From Oscillospiraceae bacterium (GTDB taxonomy: Bacteria; Bacillota; Clostridia; Oscillospirales; Acutalibacteraceae), in contig CADAUV010000008.1 of NCBI GenBank assembly GCA_902791235.1, forward strand, positions 1 to 36,803: 36,803 bases of DNA, given 5' to 3'. Numbering within the stretch: the first letter of the stretch is position 1; each line of letters starts with the position of its first letter. Made by a program: the position numbers and the translations under genes. The notes under the pieces were generated by a model. That model saw nothing but the letters and a program-made list of their open reading frames with translations, was not told the DNA's origin and did not search any database. Below are positions 13,414 through 22,491 of the stretch, piece by piece.

Positions 13414-15234
13414 ATGATTCGTTCACAAGTTCTTGTCTGTGGCGGTACGGGCTGTACCTCCTCAGGCAGCAAGGCTATTCAGGATGCATTCAGAGAGCAG
13501 ATTGACGCAAACGGACTTACAGACGAGGTAAAGCTTGTTCAGACAGGCTGCTTCGGTCTTTGCGCACTCGGCCCGATTGTTATTATTTATCCTGACGGCA
13601 CATTTTACAGCAGTGTAAAGGCAGAGGATGTTAAGGAGATTGTTGAGGAGCATCTTCTCAAGGGAAGAGTTGTTGAGCGTCTTGTTTATGACGAGACAAG
13701 CACTCCTAAGGAGGAGCTTCCTAACGGCGTATCCTTAAACGACACTGACTTCTACAAGTCTCAGCACAGAGTTGCTCTTCGTAACTGCGGTGTTATTGAC
13801 CCGGAGAATATTGAGGAGTATATCGCTGTTGACGGTTACGCAGCGCTTGCTAAGGTGCTTACCGAGATGACACCTGAGGATGTTATCAAGTGCGTATCCG
13901 ATTCAGGTCTTCGCGGCCGTGGCGGCGGCGGATTCCCGACAGGCTTCAAGTGGTCTCTCTGCGCTCCTAACAAGGCTGACCAGAAGTATGTAGTTTGTAA
14001 TGCCGATGAGGGCGACCCGGGTGCATTTATGGACCGTTCAGTCCTTGAGGGCGACCCGCACTGTATTATTGAGGCTATGGCAATCTGCGGTTACGCAATC
14101 GGCGCAACCAAGGGCTATGTATATGTTCGTGCTGAGTATCCTATCGCAGTACGCCGTTTACAGCTTGCTATTGACCAGGCTCGTGAGTATGAGCTTCTCG
14201 GTAAAAATATCTTTAACTCAGGTTTCGATTTTGACCTTGAAATCCGTCTTGGCGCAGGCGCGTTTGTCTGCGGTGAGGAAACAGCTCTTATGACCTCAAT
14301 CGAGGGCAACAGAGGCGAGCCCCGTCCGAGACCTCCGTTCCCTGCAGTTAAGGGACTTTACGGCAAGCCGACAGTTGAGAACAATGTTGAGACATTTGCA
14401 AATGTACCTCAGATTATTCTCAAGGGCGCTGACTGGTTTGCTTCAATGGGTACAGAGAAGTCAAAGGGTACAAAGGTATTCGCACTTGGCGGTAAGATTA
14501 AGCACACAGGTCTTGTTGAGATTCCGATGGGTACAACCCTTCGTGAAATCATCTACGACATCGGCGGCGGTATTCCTAACGGCAAGAAGTTCAAGGCTGC
14601 TCAGACAGGCGGACCTTCAGGCGGATGTATCCCTGCTTCGCTTATTGATACCAAGATTGACTATGATAACCTTATTGCTATCGGCTGTATGATGGGTTCG
14701 GGCGGACTTATCGTTATGGACGAGGATAGCTGTATGGTTGATATTGCTAAATTCTTCCTCGAGTTCACCGTTGACGAGTCCTGCGGTAAGTGTACACCTT
14801 GCCGTATCGGTACAAAGAGAATTCTTGAAATGCTTGAGAAGATTACCTCGGGTAACGGTACTATGGAAGACCTTAAGAAACTTGAGGAGCTTTGTTATTA
14901 TGTTAAGAATAACTCAGCCTGCGGTCTCGGACAGACAGCTCCTAACCCGGTACTTGCAACACTTAAGTTCTTCCGCGACGAGTATGTTGCTCATGTTAAG
15001 GACAAGAAGTGCCCTGCAGGCGTATGTAAGGACCTTCTTACATATGTTATTGATAAGGATAAGTGTATCGGCTGCGGCGCGTGCGCAAGGAACTGTCCTG
15101 TTAATACAATTATTAAGACTAATTATGTTGCAGAGGGTCATAAGCTCCCGTCATATGAGATTGTGCCCAAGGATTGCGTAAAATGCGGCGCTTGTATTTC
15201 AGGCTGTAAGTTCAGCGCAATCAGCAAAGTTTAA
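13414..15234 (+). CDS. hndC: NADH-binding hydrogenase subunit, NuoF-like (HndC/HydB)
   Basis: This is the flavoprotein subunit that binds NAD(H) and FMN and splits electrons between NADH and ferredoxin in bifurcating hydrogenases. The 606-residue product has an N-terminal thioredoxin-like [2Fe-2S] domain (C9, C14, C46, C50) and a NuoF core with the glycine-rich site RGRGGGGFPTGFKW and the ADEGDPGAFMDR flavin motif. A 4Fe-4S motif ESCGKCTPCR follows, and the C-terminal two-cluster ferredoxin domain contains CIGCGACARNCP and CVKCGACISGC. The length is normal. A GGAGG site lies upstream, and hndD follows after 18 bases. Confidence 0.95.
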   Translation: MIRSQVLVCGGTGCTSSGSKAIQDAFREQIDANGLTDEVKLVQTGCFGLCALGPIVIIYPDGTFYSSVKAEDVKEIVEEHLLKGRVVERLVYDETSTPKEELPNGVSLNDTDFYKSQHRVALRNCGVIDPENIEEYIAVDGYAALAKVLTEMTPEDVIKCVSDSGLRGRGGGGFPTGFKWSLCAPNKADQKYVVCNADEGDPGAFMDRSVLEGDPHCIIEAMAICGYAIGATKGYVYVRAEYPIAVRRLQLAIDQAREYELLGKNIFNSGFDFDLEIRLGAGAFVCGEETALMTSIEGNRGEPRPRPPFPAVKGLYGKPTVENNVETFANVPQIILKGADWFASMGTEKSKGTKVFALGGKIKHTGLVEIPMGTTLREIIYDIGGGIPNGKKFKAAQTGGPSGGCIPASLIDTKIDYDNLIAIGCMMGSGGLIVMDEDSCMVDIAKFFLEFTVDESCGKCTPCRIGTKRILEMLEKITSGNGTMEDLKKLEELCYYVKNNSACGLGQTAPNPVLATLKFFRDEYVAHVKDKKCPAGVCKDLLTYVIDKDKCIGCGACARNCPVNTIIKTNYVAEGHKLPSYEIVPKDCVKCGACISGCKFSAISKV

Positions 15235-15252
15235 GAAAGGAGACGGAGAATT

Positions 15253-17001
15253 ATGGATATGGTTAATTTAAAGATTAACGGCATTGCCGTTTCCGTTCCC
15301 AAGGGCTCAACCGTTCTTGAGGCAGCAAGACAGACAGGTATTGAAATTCCTACTCTCTGCTTTATGAAGGATATTAATGAAATCGGCGCTTGCCGAATCT
15401 GTATTGTTGAGGTTAACGAGGGAAGAGGCTTCCGTACAGTTACCTCCTGCGTATATCCCGTATCAGAGGGTATGGAGGTACTTACCAATACAGAGAAGGT
15501 TCAGAAGTCAAGAAAGACAACTCTTGAGCTTATGCTTTCGACTCATAACAAGCATTGTCTTTCCTGTCCGCGTTCAACAAACTGCGAGCTTCAGAAGCTC
15601 TGCCTTGAATACGGCGTTAACGACAATGAGGTAAGAGGTGTTAAGCCTGATTTTCAGGTTGACACAAGCACCGCTCATCTTGTAAGGGATAACAGTAAGT
15701 GTATCCTTTGCCGCCGCTGTGTTGCAGTCTGCAAGCAGCAGTATGTTGCGGTTATCGGTCCTAACCAGAGAGGTTTTGATACTTCAATCGGTCAGGCATA
15801 CGGTCTTTCACTTAACGAAACACCTTGTATCTCCTGCGGTCAGTGTACGGCAGTCTGCCCGACAGGCGCGCTCACTGAGAAGGACGATACGGATAAGGTT
15901 TGGGCAGCTCTTGCTGATGAAACAAAGCATGTTGTTGTTCAGACTGCTCCTTCAATCCGTGCAACAATCGGCGAATGTTTCGGTATGCCGATAGGCACAA
16001 ATGTTGAGGGTAAGATGGTAGCAGGTCTCAGAAGGCTCGGCTTTGATAAGGTATTTGATACCGACTTCGGCGCTGACCTCACAATAGTTGAGGAGGCAAA
16101 CGAGCTTGTTGAGAGAATTAAGAACGGCGGTACTCTTCCGATGATTACCTCCTGCTCACCCGGCTGGGTTAAGTTCTGCGAGTTCTATTATCCTGACCTT
16201 CTTGAGCATCTTTCAAGCTGTAAATCGCCTCAGCAGATGGCAGGCGCTGTAATCAAGACCTACTATGCTGAGAAGATGGGCATTGACCCGAAGGATATTG
16301 TTGTTGTTTCAATTATGCCTTGTACGGCTAAGAAGTTTGAGATTACAAGGGACGACCAGAACGCAGCAGGCGTACCCGATGTTGATGTCGCTCTTACAAC
16401 AAGGGAGGCTGCAAGAATGTTCAGCCGTCTCGGCATAAACTTTGAGTCGCTTCCCGATGAGGAGTTTGATTCACCTCTCGGCGACGATACGGGCGCAGCG
16501 GTTATTTTCGGCGCAACAGGCGGCGTTATGGAGGCTGCGGTAAGAACAGCTAACGCTTGGCTCAACGGTGCAACCGACCCTGTTGACCTCGTTGCAGTAA
16601 GAGGTACAGACAGCATTAAGGAAGCAACTGTTGACCTTGCAGGTTCACCTATTAAGCTTGTGGTTGCGTCAGGCGCAGCAGCAGCAAAGCAGGTTATGGA
16701 TAAGCTCAAGGCAGGCAATCCTGACGGTTGGGGCTTTATTGAGATTATGGGATGCCCGGGCGGCTGTGTAAACGGCGGCGGACAGCCGATTCAGCCTCAG
16801 TATATCCGTGATACTGTTGACCTTAAGGCAGTTCGTGCAAAGGCTCTTTATGACCAGGATAAGGATATGCCTCTCAGAATGAGCCACGAATCTCCTGTTA
16901 TCAAGACTCTTTACAGCGAGTGGTATGACGGCTTCGGCGGCCATAAGGCTCACCACGACCTTCATACAAGCTATGTCGCAAGAAAGAAGTTCAATGTATA
17001 A
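15253..17001 (+). CDS. hndD: Catalytic [FeFe]-hydrogenase subunit (HndD/HydA)
   Basis: The 582-residue product reduces protons to H2. It has an N-terminal [2Fe-2S] domain (C36, C47, C50, C66), a His-ligated cluster region (HNKHCLSCPRSTNC), two ferredoxin motifs (C150-C160; C192-C202) and the H-cluster domain. Motif L2 is MPCTAKKFE (C357) and L3 is EIMGCPGGC (C501, C505). L1 reads TSCSPGW (C301, S302) rather than TSCCPGW: the proton-relay Cys position is kept, but the position of the usual fourth cluster ligand is Ser. I recall this variant in other multimeric clostridial enzymes, but could not check. The last gene of the Rex-controlled operon. Confidence 0.95.
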   Translation: MDMVNLKINGIAVSVPKGSTVLEAARQTGIEIPTLCFMKDINEIGACRICIVEVNEGRGFRTVTSCVYPVSEGMEVLTNTEKVQKSRKTTLELMLSTHNKHCLSCPRSTNCELQKLCLEYGVNDNEVRGVKPDFQVDTSTAHLVRDNSKCILCRRCVAVCKQQYVAVIGPNQRGFDTSIGQAYGLSLNETPCISCGQCTAVCPTGALTEKDDTDKVWAALADETKHVVVQTAPSIRATIGECFGMPIGTNVEGKMVAGLRRLGFDKVFDTDFGADLTIVEEANELVERIKNGGTLPMITSCSPGWVKFCEFYYPDLLEHLSSCKSPQQMAGAVIKTYYAEKMGIDPKDIVVVSIMPCTAKKFEITRDDQNAAGVPDVDVALTTREAARMFSRLGINFESLPDEEFDSPLGDDTGAAVIFGATGGVMEAAVRTANAWLNGATDPVDLVAVRGTDSIKEATVDLAGSPIKLVVASGAAAAKQVMDKLKAGNPDGWGFIEIMGCPGGCVNGGGQPIQPQYIRDTVDLKAVRAKALYDQDKDMPLRMSHESPVIKTLYSEWYDGFGGHKAHHDLHTSYVARKKFNV

Positions 17002-17020
17002 TTAATAAATCATAGTAGTT

Positions 17021-17092
17021 CTGACGGAAAGAAACCCTGACCGAAAGAGTACAAGCAAAAGCAAAGCCGTACTCTGAATGGGTACGGCTTTT
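17021..17092 (+). promoter_or_regulatory. Structured leader / attenuator-like element before the maturation genes
   Basis: The 114-base gap between hndD and the TM1266-type gene holds two 12-base near-repeats (CTGACGGAAAGA at 17021-17032 and CTGACCGAAAGA at 17037-17048) and two competing hairpins. GAGTAC (17047-17052) can pair with GTACTC (17069-17074). Alternatively AAAGCCGTAC (17063-17072) pairs perfectly with GTACGGCTTT (17082-17091), which ends in a short T-run. The second is a modest terminator, so the first could act as an antiterminator. I do not recognise a known riboswitch. Confidence 0.5.
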
Positions 17093-17115
17093 ATCATTAG
17101 AAAGGAAAGGTAATT

Positions 17116-17361
17116 ATGGAAACAAGAGTAGCTGTTATCGGTATTATTGTTGAGAACAGGGAGAGCGTTTCAAAGCTCAATGAAATTCTCTCCGAGTACG
17201 GCGAGTACATCATCGGAAGAATGGGTCTGCCGTATGAGAAGAAAAATATAAACTGCATTACGGTTGTGCTTGACGCAGAGCAGAATGTAATAAATACTCT
17301 CTGCGGAGCTATCGGCAAGCTTGACGGCGTGTCCTCAAAGGCTGCCTTCAGCAATGTATAA
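17116..17361 (+). CDS. TM1266-type putative hydrogenase-system regulator
   Basis: The 81-residue product matches the small ACT/NikR-like family found with iron-only hydrogenase maturation genes (prototype TM1266): TRVAVIGIIVENRESVSKLNEILSEY, IIGRMGLPY and an INCITVVLDA segment. Its role is unproven; it is thought to regulate hydrogenase maturation genes or bind a ligand. A strong AAAGGAAAGG site precedes the ATG. It is the first gene of the maturation block and overlaps hydE by 8 bases. Confidence 0.85.
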   Translation: METRVAVIGIIVENRESVSKLNEILSEYGEYIIGRMGLPYEKKNINCITVVLDAEQNVINTLCGAIGKLDGVSSKAAFSNV

Positions 17362-18397
17362 GGCTTTAATTGACAGGCTTGAACGCGACGCCTTTTTAAG
17401 CCGCGACGAGTATCTCACGCTGATTAAAAACAGGGCTCAGTGCGCCGATTATCTCTTTGAACGCGCGAGGGCTGTAAGGGATAGGTATTATCACTCAAAG
17501 GTATATATCAGAGGTCTTATCGAGTTTTCAAACTATTGTAAGAATAATTGTTATTACTGCGGCATCCGTGCAGGGAACACTAAGGCGGAGCGTTACCGTC
17601 TTACTCCTGAGGAGATTCTTTCCTGTGCCGACGAGGGGTACAGCCTCGGCTTTCGCACCTTCGTGCTTCAGGGCGGCGAGGACCCGTATTTTACGGATGA
17701 GATGTTTGAAAGTATTATAAGGCAGCTCAAGGCGAGGCATCCCGACTGCGCGGTAACGCTATCCCTCGGCGAGCGCTCCTATGAAAGCTATAAAAGGCTG
17801 AAGGAGGCAGGCGCGGACAGATATCTTTTGCGCCACGAAACCGCCTGCAAGGCTCATTATGAGAAGCTTCATCCAAGCAATATGAGCTTTGAAAACAGAA
17901 TGAGGTGCATCAGGGATTTAAAGGCGCTCGGCTATCAGGTCGGCGTCGGGTTTATGGTCGGCTCGCCCTTTCAGAGTGAGGAGGACCTCGCAAACGAAAT
18001 GCTGTTTTTAAAGGAGATTAAGCCTCAGATGGTCGGCATAGGACCTTTTATCGTCCATGCGGACACACCCTTTAATATATACAAAAGCGGAAGCGCGGAG
18101 CTTACGCTCTTTATGCTCGGGCTCATAAGACTGACTTTACCGAATGTTCTTCTTCCTTCCACAACGGCACTCGGTACGGTTGACCCGCTCGGCAGGGAAA
18201 AGGGGATAAACGCAGGCGCAAATGTCGTTATGCCGAATTTATCACCGTCCGATGTAAGAGGCAAATATCTTCTTTACGACAACAAGATTTGTACGGGCGA
18301 CGAGGCGGCGCAGTGCATTGTCTGTCTGAAAGAGAGAATAAAAACCACGGGCTGTGAAATTGTTACAGACAGAGGAGATTATAAATATGAAATATGA
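17354..18397 (+). CDS. hydE: [FeFe]-hydrogenase maturase HydE (radical SAM)
   Basis: HydE is a radical SAM enzyme that works on the Fe/cysteine/CO/CN synthon in building the H-cluster 2Fe subsite. The 347-residue product has the usual length and the C-x3-C-x2-C motif at C62, C66, C69 (CKNNCYYC), followed by GIRAGN, a HydE signature. The frame is open further upstream to 17321, but the ATG at 17354 inside the end of the TM1266-type gene gives the standard N-terminus. It overlaps hydG by 11 bases. Confidence 0.95.
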   Translation: MYKALIDRLERDAFLSRDEYLTLIKNRAQCADYLFERARAVRDRYYHSKVYIRGLIEFSNYCKNNCYYCGIRAGNTKAERYRLTPEEILSCADEGYSLGFRTFVLQGGEDPYFTDEMFESIIRQLKARHPDCAVTLSLGERSYESYKRLKEAGADRYLLRHETACKAHYEKLHPSNMSFENRMRCIRDLKALGYQVGVGFMVGSPFQSEEDLANEMLFLKEIKPQMVGIGPFIVHADTPFNIYKSGSAELTLFMLGLIRLTLPNVLLPSTTALGTVDPLGREKGINAGANVVMPNLSPSDVRGKYLLYDNKICTGDEAAQCIVCLKERIKTTGCEIVTDRGDYKYEI

Positions 18398-19805
18398 TAT
18401 GAAATCAATGAAGGCGGAGGAGTTTATCAACGACGGCGAAATCCGTGAAACCGTTGCCTACGCCAGAGAGCATAAAAACGATAAGGAGCTTATTGACAGT
18501 ATTCTTGAGAAGGCTGAGCTTCGCAAGGGACTCAGCCACAGGGAAGCAAGCGTGCTGCTTGCCTGCGACGACGAGGAAACGGTCAGGAGAATTTATGACC
18601 TTGCAGAGCAGATTAAGAAGGATTTTTACGGTAACAGGATTGTTCTTTTTGCGCCGCTCTATCTTTCAAATTACTGCGTAAACGGCTGTCTTTACTGTCC
18701 GTACCACCTTAAAAATAAGCATATTCCGAGAAAGAAGCTTACTCAGGAGGAGGTCAAGGCTGAGGTTATCGCGCTTCAGGATATGGGCCACAAGCGCCTT
18801 GCAATCGAGGCGGGCGAGGACCCTGTAAACAATCCTATTGAGTACATTCTTGATTGTATAAAAACCATTTATTCCATCAAGCATAAAAACGGTGCAATCA
18901 GACGAGTTAATGTCAATATTGCGGCGACGACTGTTGAGAATTACAGAAAGCTTCGCGACGCAGGTATCGGCACCTATATTCTCTTTCAGGAAACCTATAA
19001 TAAGAAAAATTATGAGATTCTCCATCCGACAGGTCCCAAGCACGATTACGATTATCATACCGAGGCTATGGACAGAGCGATGGAGGGCGGTATCGACGAT
19101 GTGGGTCTCGGCGTACTCTTCGGTCTTGATAATTACGAATACGAGTTTGCAGGACTTCTTATGCACGCAGAGCATCTTGAGGCTGTTCACGGCGTAGGTC
19201 CTCATACGATTTCCGTTCCGAGAGTTAAGCACGCAGACGACATTGACCCGAATGATTTTGACAATTCGCTTTCGGATGAGATGTTCTGTAAGATTGCGGC
19301 ATGTATCCGTATCGCCGTTCCTTACACGGGTATGATTATCTCCACCCGTGAAACACAGGAGGTCAGGGAAAAGATTATACGCCTCGGCGTAAGTCAGATA
19401 AGCGGCGGTTCAAGAACCTCCGTCGGCGGATATACGGAGAAGGAAAGACCTCACGACACGGAGCAGTTCGATGTTTCCGATAACCGTACTCTTGACGAGG
19501 TTGTAAACTGGCTTATGAGAAACGACTATATTCCGTCCTTCTGTACTGCCTGCTACCGTGAGGGCAGGACGGGCGACAGATTTATGAGCCTTTGTAAGTC
19601 GGGTCAGATTCAGAACTGCTGCCATCCGAATGCGCTTATGACGCTCAAGGAGTTCCTGCTTGACTATGCAAGCGAGGATACGCGTGAGATAGGCGAGAAA
19701 ATGATTGAAAAGGAAATCGACAATATCGGCAAGGATAAGGTTAAGGATATTGTGAGAGAGCGCCTTGTCAAGATTGAGCAGGGCGACAGGGATTTCCGCT
19801 TTTAA
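18387..19805 (+). CDS. hydG: [FeFe]-hydrogenase maturase HydG (tyrosine lyase)
   Basis: HydG cleaves tyrosine with SAM to supply CO and CN for the H-cluster. The 472-residue product carries the radical SAM motif C97-x3-C101-x2-C104 (CVNGCLYC) and the C-terminal auxiliary-cluster motif C-x2-C-x22-C (CTACYREGRTG...QNCC) required for the dangler iron and Cys. The frame extends upstream to 18354, but the ATG at 18387 has a strong AGAGGAG site and gives the normal start. A 27-base gap separates it from hydF. Confidence 0.96.
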   Translation: MKYDMKSMKAEEFINDGEIRETVAYAREHKNDKELIDSILEKAELRKGLSHREASVLLACDDEETVRRIYDLAEQIKKDFYGNRIVLFAPLYLSNYCVNGCLYCPYHLKNKHIPRKKLTQEEVKAEVIALQDMGHKRLAIEAGEDPVNNPIEYILDCIKTIYSIKHKNGAIRRVNVNIAATTVENYRKLRDAGIGTYILFQETYNKKNYEILHPTGPKHDYDYHTEAMDRAMEGGIDDVGLGVLFGLDNYEYEFAGLLMHAEHLEAVHGVGPHTISVPRVKHADDIDPNDFDNSLSDEMFCKIAACIRIAVPYTGMIISTRETQEVREKIIRLGVSQISGGSRTSVGGYTEKERPHDTEQFDVSDNRTLDEVVNWLMRNDYIPSFCTACYREGRTGDRFMSLCKSGQIQNCCHPNALMTLKEFLLDYASEDTREIGEKMIEKEIDNIGKDKVKDIVRERLVKIEQGDRDFRF

Positions 19806-19832
19806 GTGAAAATAAACTATTGAGGTGCTGTT

Positions 19833-21014
19833 TTGGGACTTAATGAAACGCCCTCGGCTGAGAGGGTTCACATAGGCTTTTTCGGAGTGAGAAATGCCGG
19901 AAAAAGCAGTGTTGTAAACAGAATAACCAATCAGGAGCTTTCCATTGTCAGCGAGGTTAAGGGTACGACCACGGACGCTGTGAAAAAGCCGATGGAGCTT
20001 CTGCCCATCGGTGCGGTTGTGATTATTGATACCGCAGGAATTGACGATGAGGGCGAGCTTGGCAGGAAGAGAGTCAAAAGCACGGAAAAGGTGCTTGAAC
20101 AGTGCGACCTTGCCGTGCTTGTTACACAGAGCAGGGGAGAGCTTCTTGAAAGCGAGAAGGACCTGCTTGAGCTTATAAAGGCACGCAGAATTCCTTTTGT
20201 TGTTGCGAGAAACAAGTCCGATGTTTTCGGCTTCGGCGAGAATTCAGACACGGAGGTTTTTGTCAGCGCAACGGAAAACAAGGGCTTTGAGGAGCTTAAA
20301 AATGCGCTCGGAAAGCTTGCAGGCGCAGAAAAAAAGGAAATTCGCTTTGTTGCGGATTTCCTGAATGAAAATGATATTGCGGTGCTTGTAACGCCCATTG
20401 ACGCCTCGGCGCCTAAGGGCAGGCTGATATTACCTCAGCAGCAGGCAATAAGGGATATAATTGACCTTGGCGCTTCGGCTCTTGTAACTCAGCCTGAGCA
20501 GCTTACGGCAGTTCTTGAATCCCTTAATAAACCGCCTGCGCTTGTGATAACGGATTCACAGGCTTTTTCAAAGGTTATGAAGCTTGTGCCTGAGGAGATT
20601 CCGCTCACCTCGTTTTCAATACTGATGGCGAGGTATAAGGGCTTCCTTGACGCAGCCGTTAAGGGCGCAGAGGCGCTTGACAGCCTCGAGGACGGGGCAA
20701 GGGTGCTTATTGCCGAGGGTTGTACCCATCACAGGCAGTGTGAGGATATAGGTACCGTGAAGCTTCCTGAATGGCTCAGGGAGTATACGGGTAAGGAGCT
20801 TGAGCTTGAATTTACTTCGGGTCACGGTTTCCCCGATGATTTGTCGGGCTATGACCTGATAATTCACTGCGGTGCGTGTATGCTCGGCGACGCCGAAGTG
20901 AAAAGCCGTATGCTGAAAGCGTCGGCGCAGGGCGTTCCTTTCACAAACTACGGCACTGCAATTGCCGCGATAAACGGAATTCTTCAAAGAAGCATACAGA
21001 TAATTTATAAATAA
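19833..21014 (+). CDS. hydF: [FeFe]-hydrogenase maturase HydF (GTPase scaffold)
   Basis: HydF assembles the 2Fe precursor and delivers it to the hydrogenase. The 393-residue product has a GTPase domain with G1 GVRNAGKSS (18-26), DTAG (66-69) and NKSD (127-130). After a dimerisation domain comes the cluster motif C297-T-H299...H345-C346-G-A-C349. It starts at TTG with a GAGGTG site 8 bases upstream; no better in-frame ATG exists. It is the last gene before the terminator at 21018. All three maturases are present and intact. Confidence 0.95.
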   Translation: MGLNETPSAERVHIGFFGVRNAGKSSVVNRITNQELSIVSEVKGTTTDAVKKPMELLPIGAVVIIDTAGIDDEGELGRKRVKSTEKVLEQCDLAVLVTQSRGELLESEKDLLELIKARRIPFVVARNKSDVFGFGENSDTEVFVSATENKGFEELKNALGKLAGAEKKEIRFVADFLNENDIAVLVTPIDASAPKGRLILPQQQAIRDIIDLGASALVTQPEQLTAVLESLNKPPALVITDSQAFSKVMKLVPEEIPLTSFSILMARYKGFLDAAVKGAEALDSLEDGARVLIAEGCTHHRQCEDIGTVKLPEWLREYTGKELELEFTSGHGFPDDLSGYDLIIHCGACMLGDAEVKSRMLKASAQGVPFTNYGTAIAAINGILQRSIQIIYK

Positions 21015-21017
21015 AAC

Positions 21018-21053
21018 AAAGTCGTTATGATTCTTGTCAATCATAACGACTTT
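21018..21053. terminator. Bidirectional intrinsic terminator
   Basis: A 15-base-pair perfect stem (AAAGTCGTTATGATT with AATCATAACGACTTT) and a 6-base loop, with T-runs on both strands. It ends hydF on the plus strand and the acetyltransferase gene (stop at 21057) on the minus strand. Confidence 0.93.
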
Positions 21054-21056
21054 TCT

Positions 21057-21527
21057 TTATAACATCATATAACCGTTCATAGAGCAAAAGCCGAGGCGGC
21101 GGTACATATCCTCACCCTTAACTGAGGTTTCAAGATATATTTTTTCCGCGCCGAGCGCTTTCGCCTCGTCAATAAGATATTCAACAATTTTACTGCCGAT
21201 ACGCTGCTGACGGTAGTCAAAGCTTGTATAGATATTCATTATATAAGCGCATTTGCCTGAAAGATTATCGGGCGAGGGGAGCTCCTGATAGTAAACGAAG
21301 CCGCCGCAGGCAACGGGCGTTTCTCCGTCATAGGCAAAGCAGGCGTAATGATTTCCCGAAGAAATCTGCGTTTCGTAATACTTAACGGTATTATTGACAA
21401 TTTCGTCGTATTCCTCCTTCGGCAGCCCGGTAAAGTATTTGCCAAAAATATCCTCGATGACCTCCAGCCTCCATTTGACGAGAAGCTCTTTGTCCTCGGG
21501 CTTTGCCCTTCTTATTTCAATAGCCAT
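21057..21527 (-). CDS. GNAT-family N-acetyltransferase
   Basis: The 156-residue product has the GNAT layout: an N-terminal IEIRRAKPEDKELL, a central beta-strand MNIYTSFDYRQQRIGSKIVEYLIDEA with the acetyl-CoA loop (RQQRIG, close to the consensus Q/R-x-x-G-x-G/A), and a C-terminal LETSVKGEDMYRRLGF. The substrate is not predictable. An AGGAGAGG site precedes the ATG. It is the last gene of a minus-strand run (CNNM-pth-mfd-corA-GNAT), 9 bases after corA. Confidence 0.9.
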   Translation of the reverse strand: MAIEIRRAKPEDKELLVKWRLEVIEDIFGKYFTGLPKEEYDEIVNNTVKYYETQISSGNHYACFAYDGETPVACGGFVYYQELPSPDNLSGKCAYIMNIYTSFDYRQQRIGSKIVEYLIDEAKALGAEKIYLETSVKGEDMYRRLGFCSMNGYMML

Positions 21528-21536
21528 ATTCCTCTC

Positions 21537-22490
21537 CTAAAACCACTTGCGCTTTTTTGCAAAAAAGGCAAGCACAGTTACCACTATTGCCGACAGGATA
21601 ATCACATAGATATATCCGTACCTCCATTCAAACTCAGGCATAGTTCTGAAATTCATACCGTACCATCCGACGATGAGCGTCAGAGGGAAGAATATGCTTG
21701 TGATTGCAGTAAAGAATTTCATCGTGTTATTAAGCTTGATGTCGAGGAAGGACGAATACGCGTCCTGAAGATGATTGACCTGACTTGCAAGCGAGTCCGT
21801 GTCCTCCCTCAGTCTGATAATCTTTTTTGTTACATTTGAAATGTACATCAGGTCGTCGCTTTCAAAGATATTATTCTCGTTTTCATCAAGCGCGTCCGTG
21901 ATGTCAAGGAGTTGCTCATAGTAATTGTGCATTGTAAGAAGCTCCTTTTTCAGTTGTAAGAGGTCAAGGCTGAACTCATTGTCCGCCCTGTCCGTCAGCA
22001 CATCCTCCTCAAGCCCGGTAATCTCATTACCCGTGTCCTCAATGAATTTGAAGTCGTTTACAATAAGTGCGTCAATAAAGGAATAAATAATTTTTTCAAG
22101 CGTGGTATTCTGCGGTGAATAGCGCTCAATCGCCGCCATAAATTTATTTCTTGTAGACATATCGTAGTCCTCGACATCGACGACGAGGAACATATTTTTC
22201 TTGATGTAAAGCGCAACGCAGTCCTCGCGCTCAAACCTGTCCGCAGGGTTTACTATGCGAAGCTCGGTGAAGGTATAATTGTCGTATACCTCAACATCGC
22301 TTCTGAAATTCGTGTTGGCAATCTGGCATGCCTCAACAGTGCTTGCGGAAAAGCCGAGCTTTTCACTTACCGCTTTAAGCTCCTGCGCGCTGACATAGCC
22401 CGCCGTAATTGCATTTTCATCAATTTCATCAATATTTATGAGCTTGACCTCATCTTTAATCTGATAGAAAATAACAACATTTTCAGCCAT
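21537..22490 (-). CDS. corA: CorA-family divalent cation transporter
   Basis: The 317-residue product is a CorA-type magnesium/cobalt channel: a large cytoplasmic N-terminal domain rich in charged helices, then two C-terminal membrane helices. The signature Y-G-M-N (IVGWYGMNF) lies between them and a basic tail KKRKWF follows. The frame runs upstream to 22532, but ATG 22490 has a GGAGG site and lies 1 base beyond the mfd stop. Expected to be a pentamer in the cytoplasmic membrane; selectivity (Mg2+, Co2+, Zn2+) cannot be told. Confidence 0.92.
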   Translation of the reverse strand: MAENVVIFYQIKDEVKLINIDEIDENAITAGYVSAQELKAVSEKLGFSASTVEACQIANTNFRSDVEVYDNYTFTELRIVNPADRFEREDCVALYIKKNMFLVVDVEDYDMSTRNKFMAAIERYSPQNTTLEKIIYSFIDALIVNDFKFIEDTGNEITGLEEDVLTDRADNEFSLDLLQLKKELLTMHNYYEQLLDITDALDENENNIFESDDLMYISNVTKKIIRLREDTDSLASQVNHLQDAYSSFLDIKLNNTMKFFTAITSIFFPLTLIVGWYGMNFRTMPEFEWRYGYIYVIILSAIVVTVLAFFAKKRKWF

Positions 22491-22491
22491 A

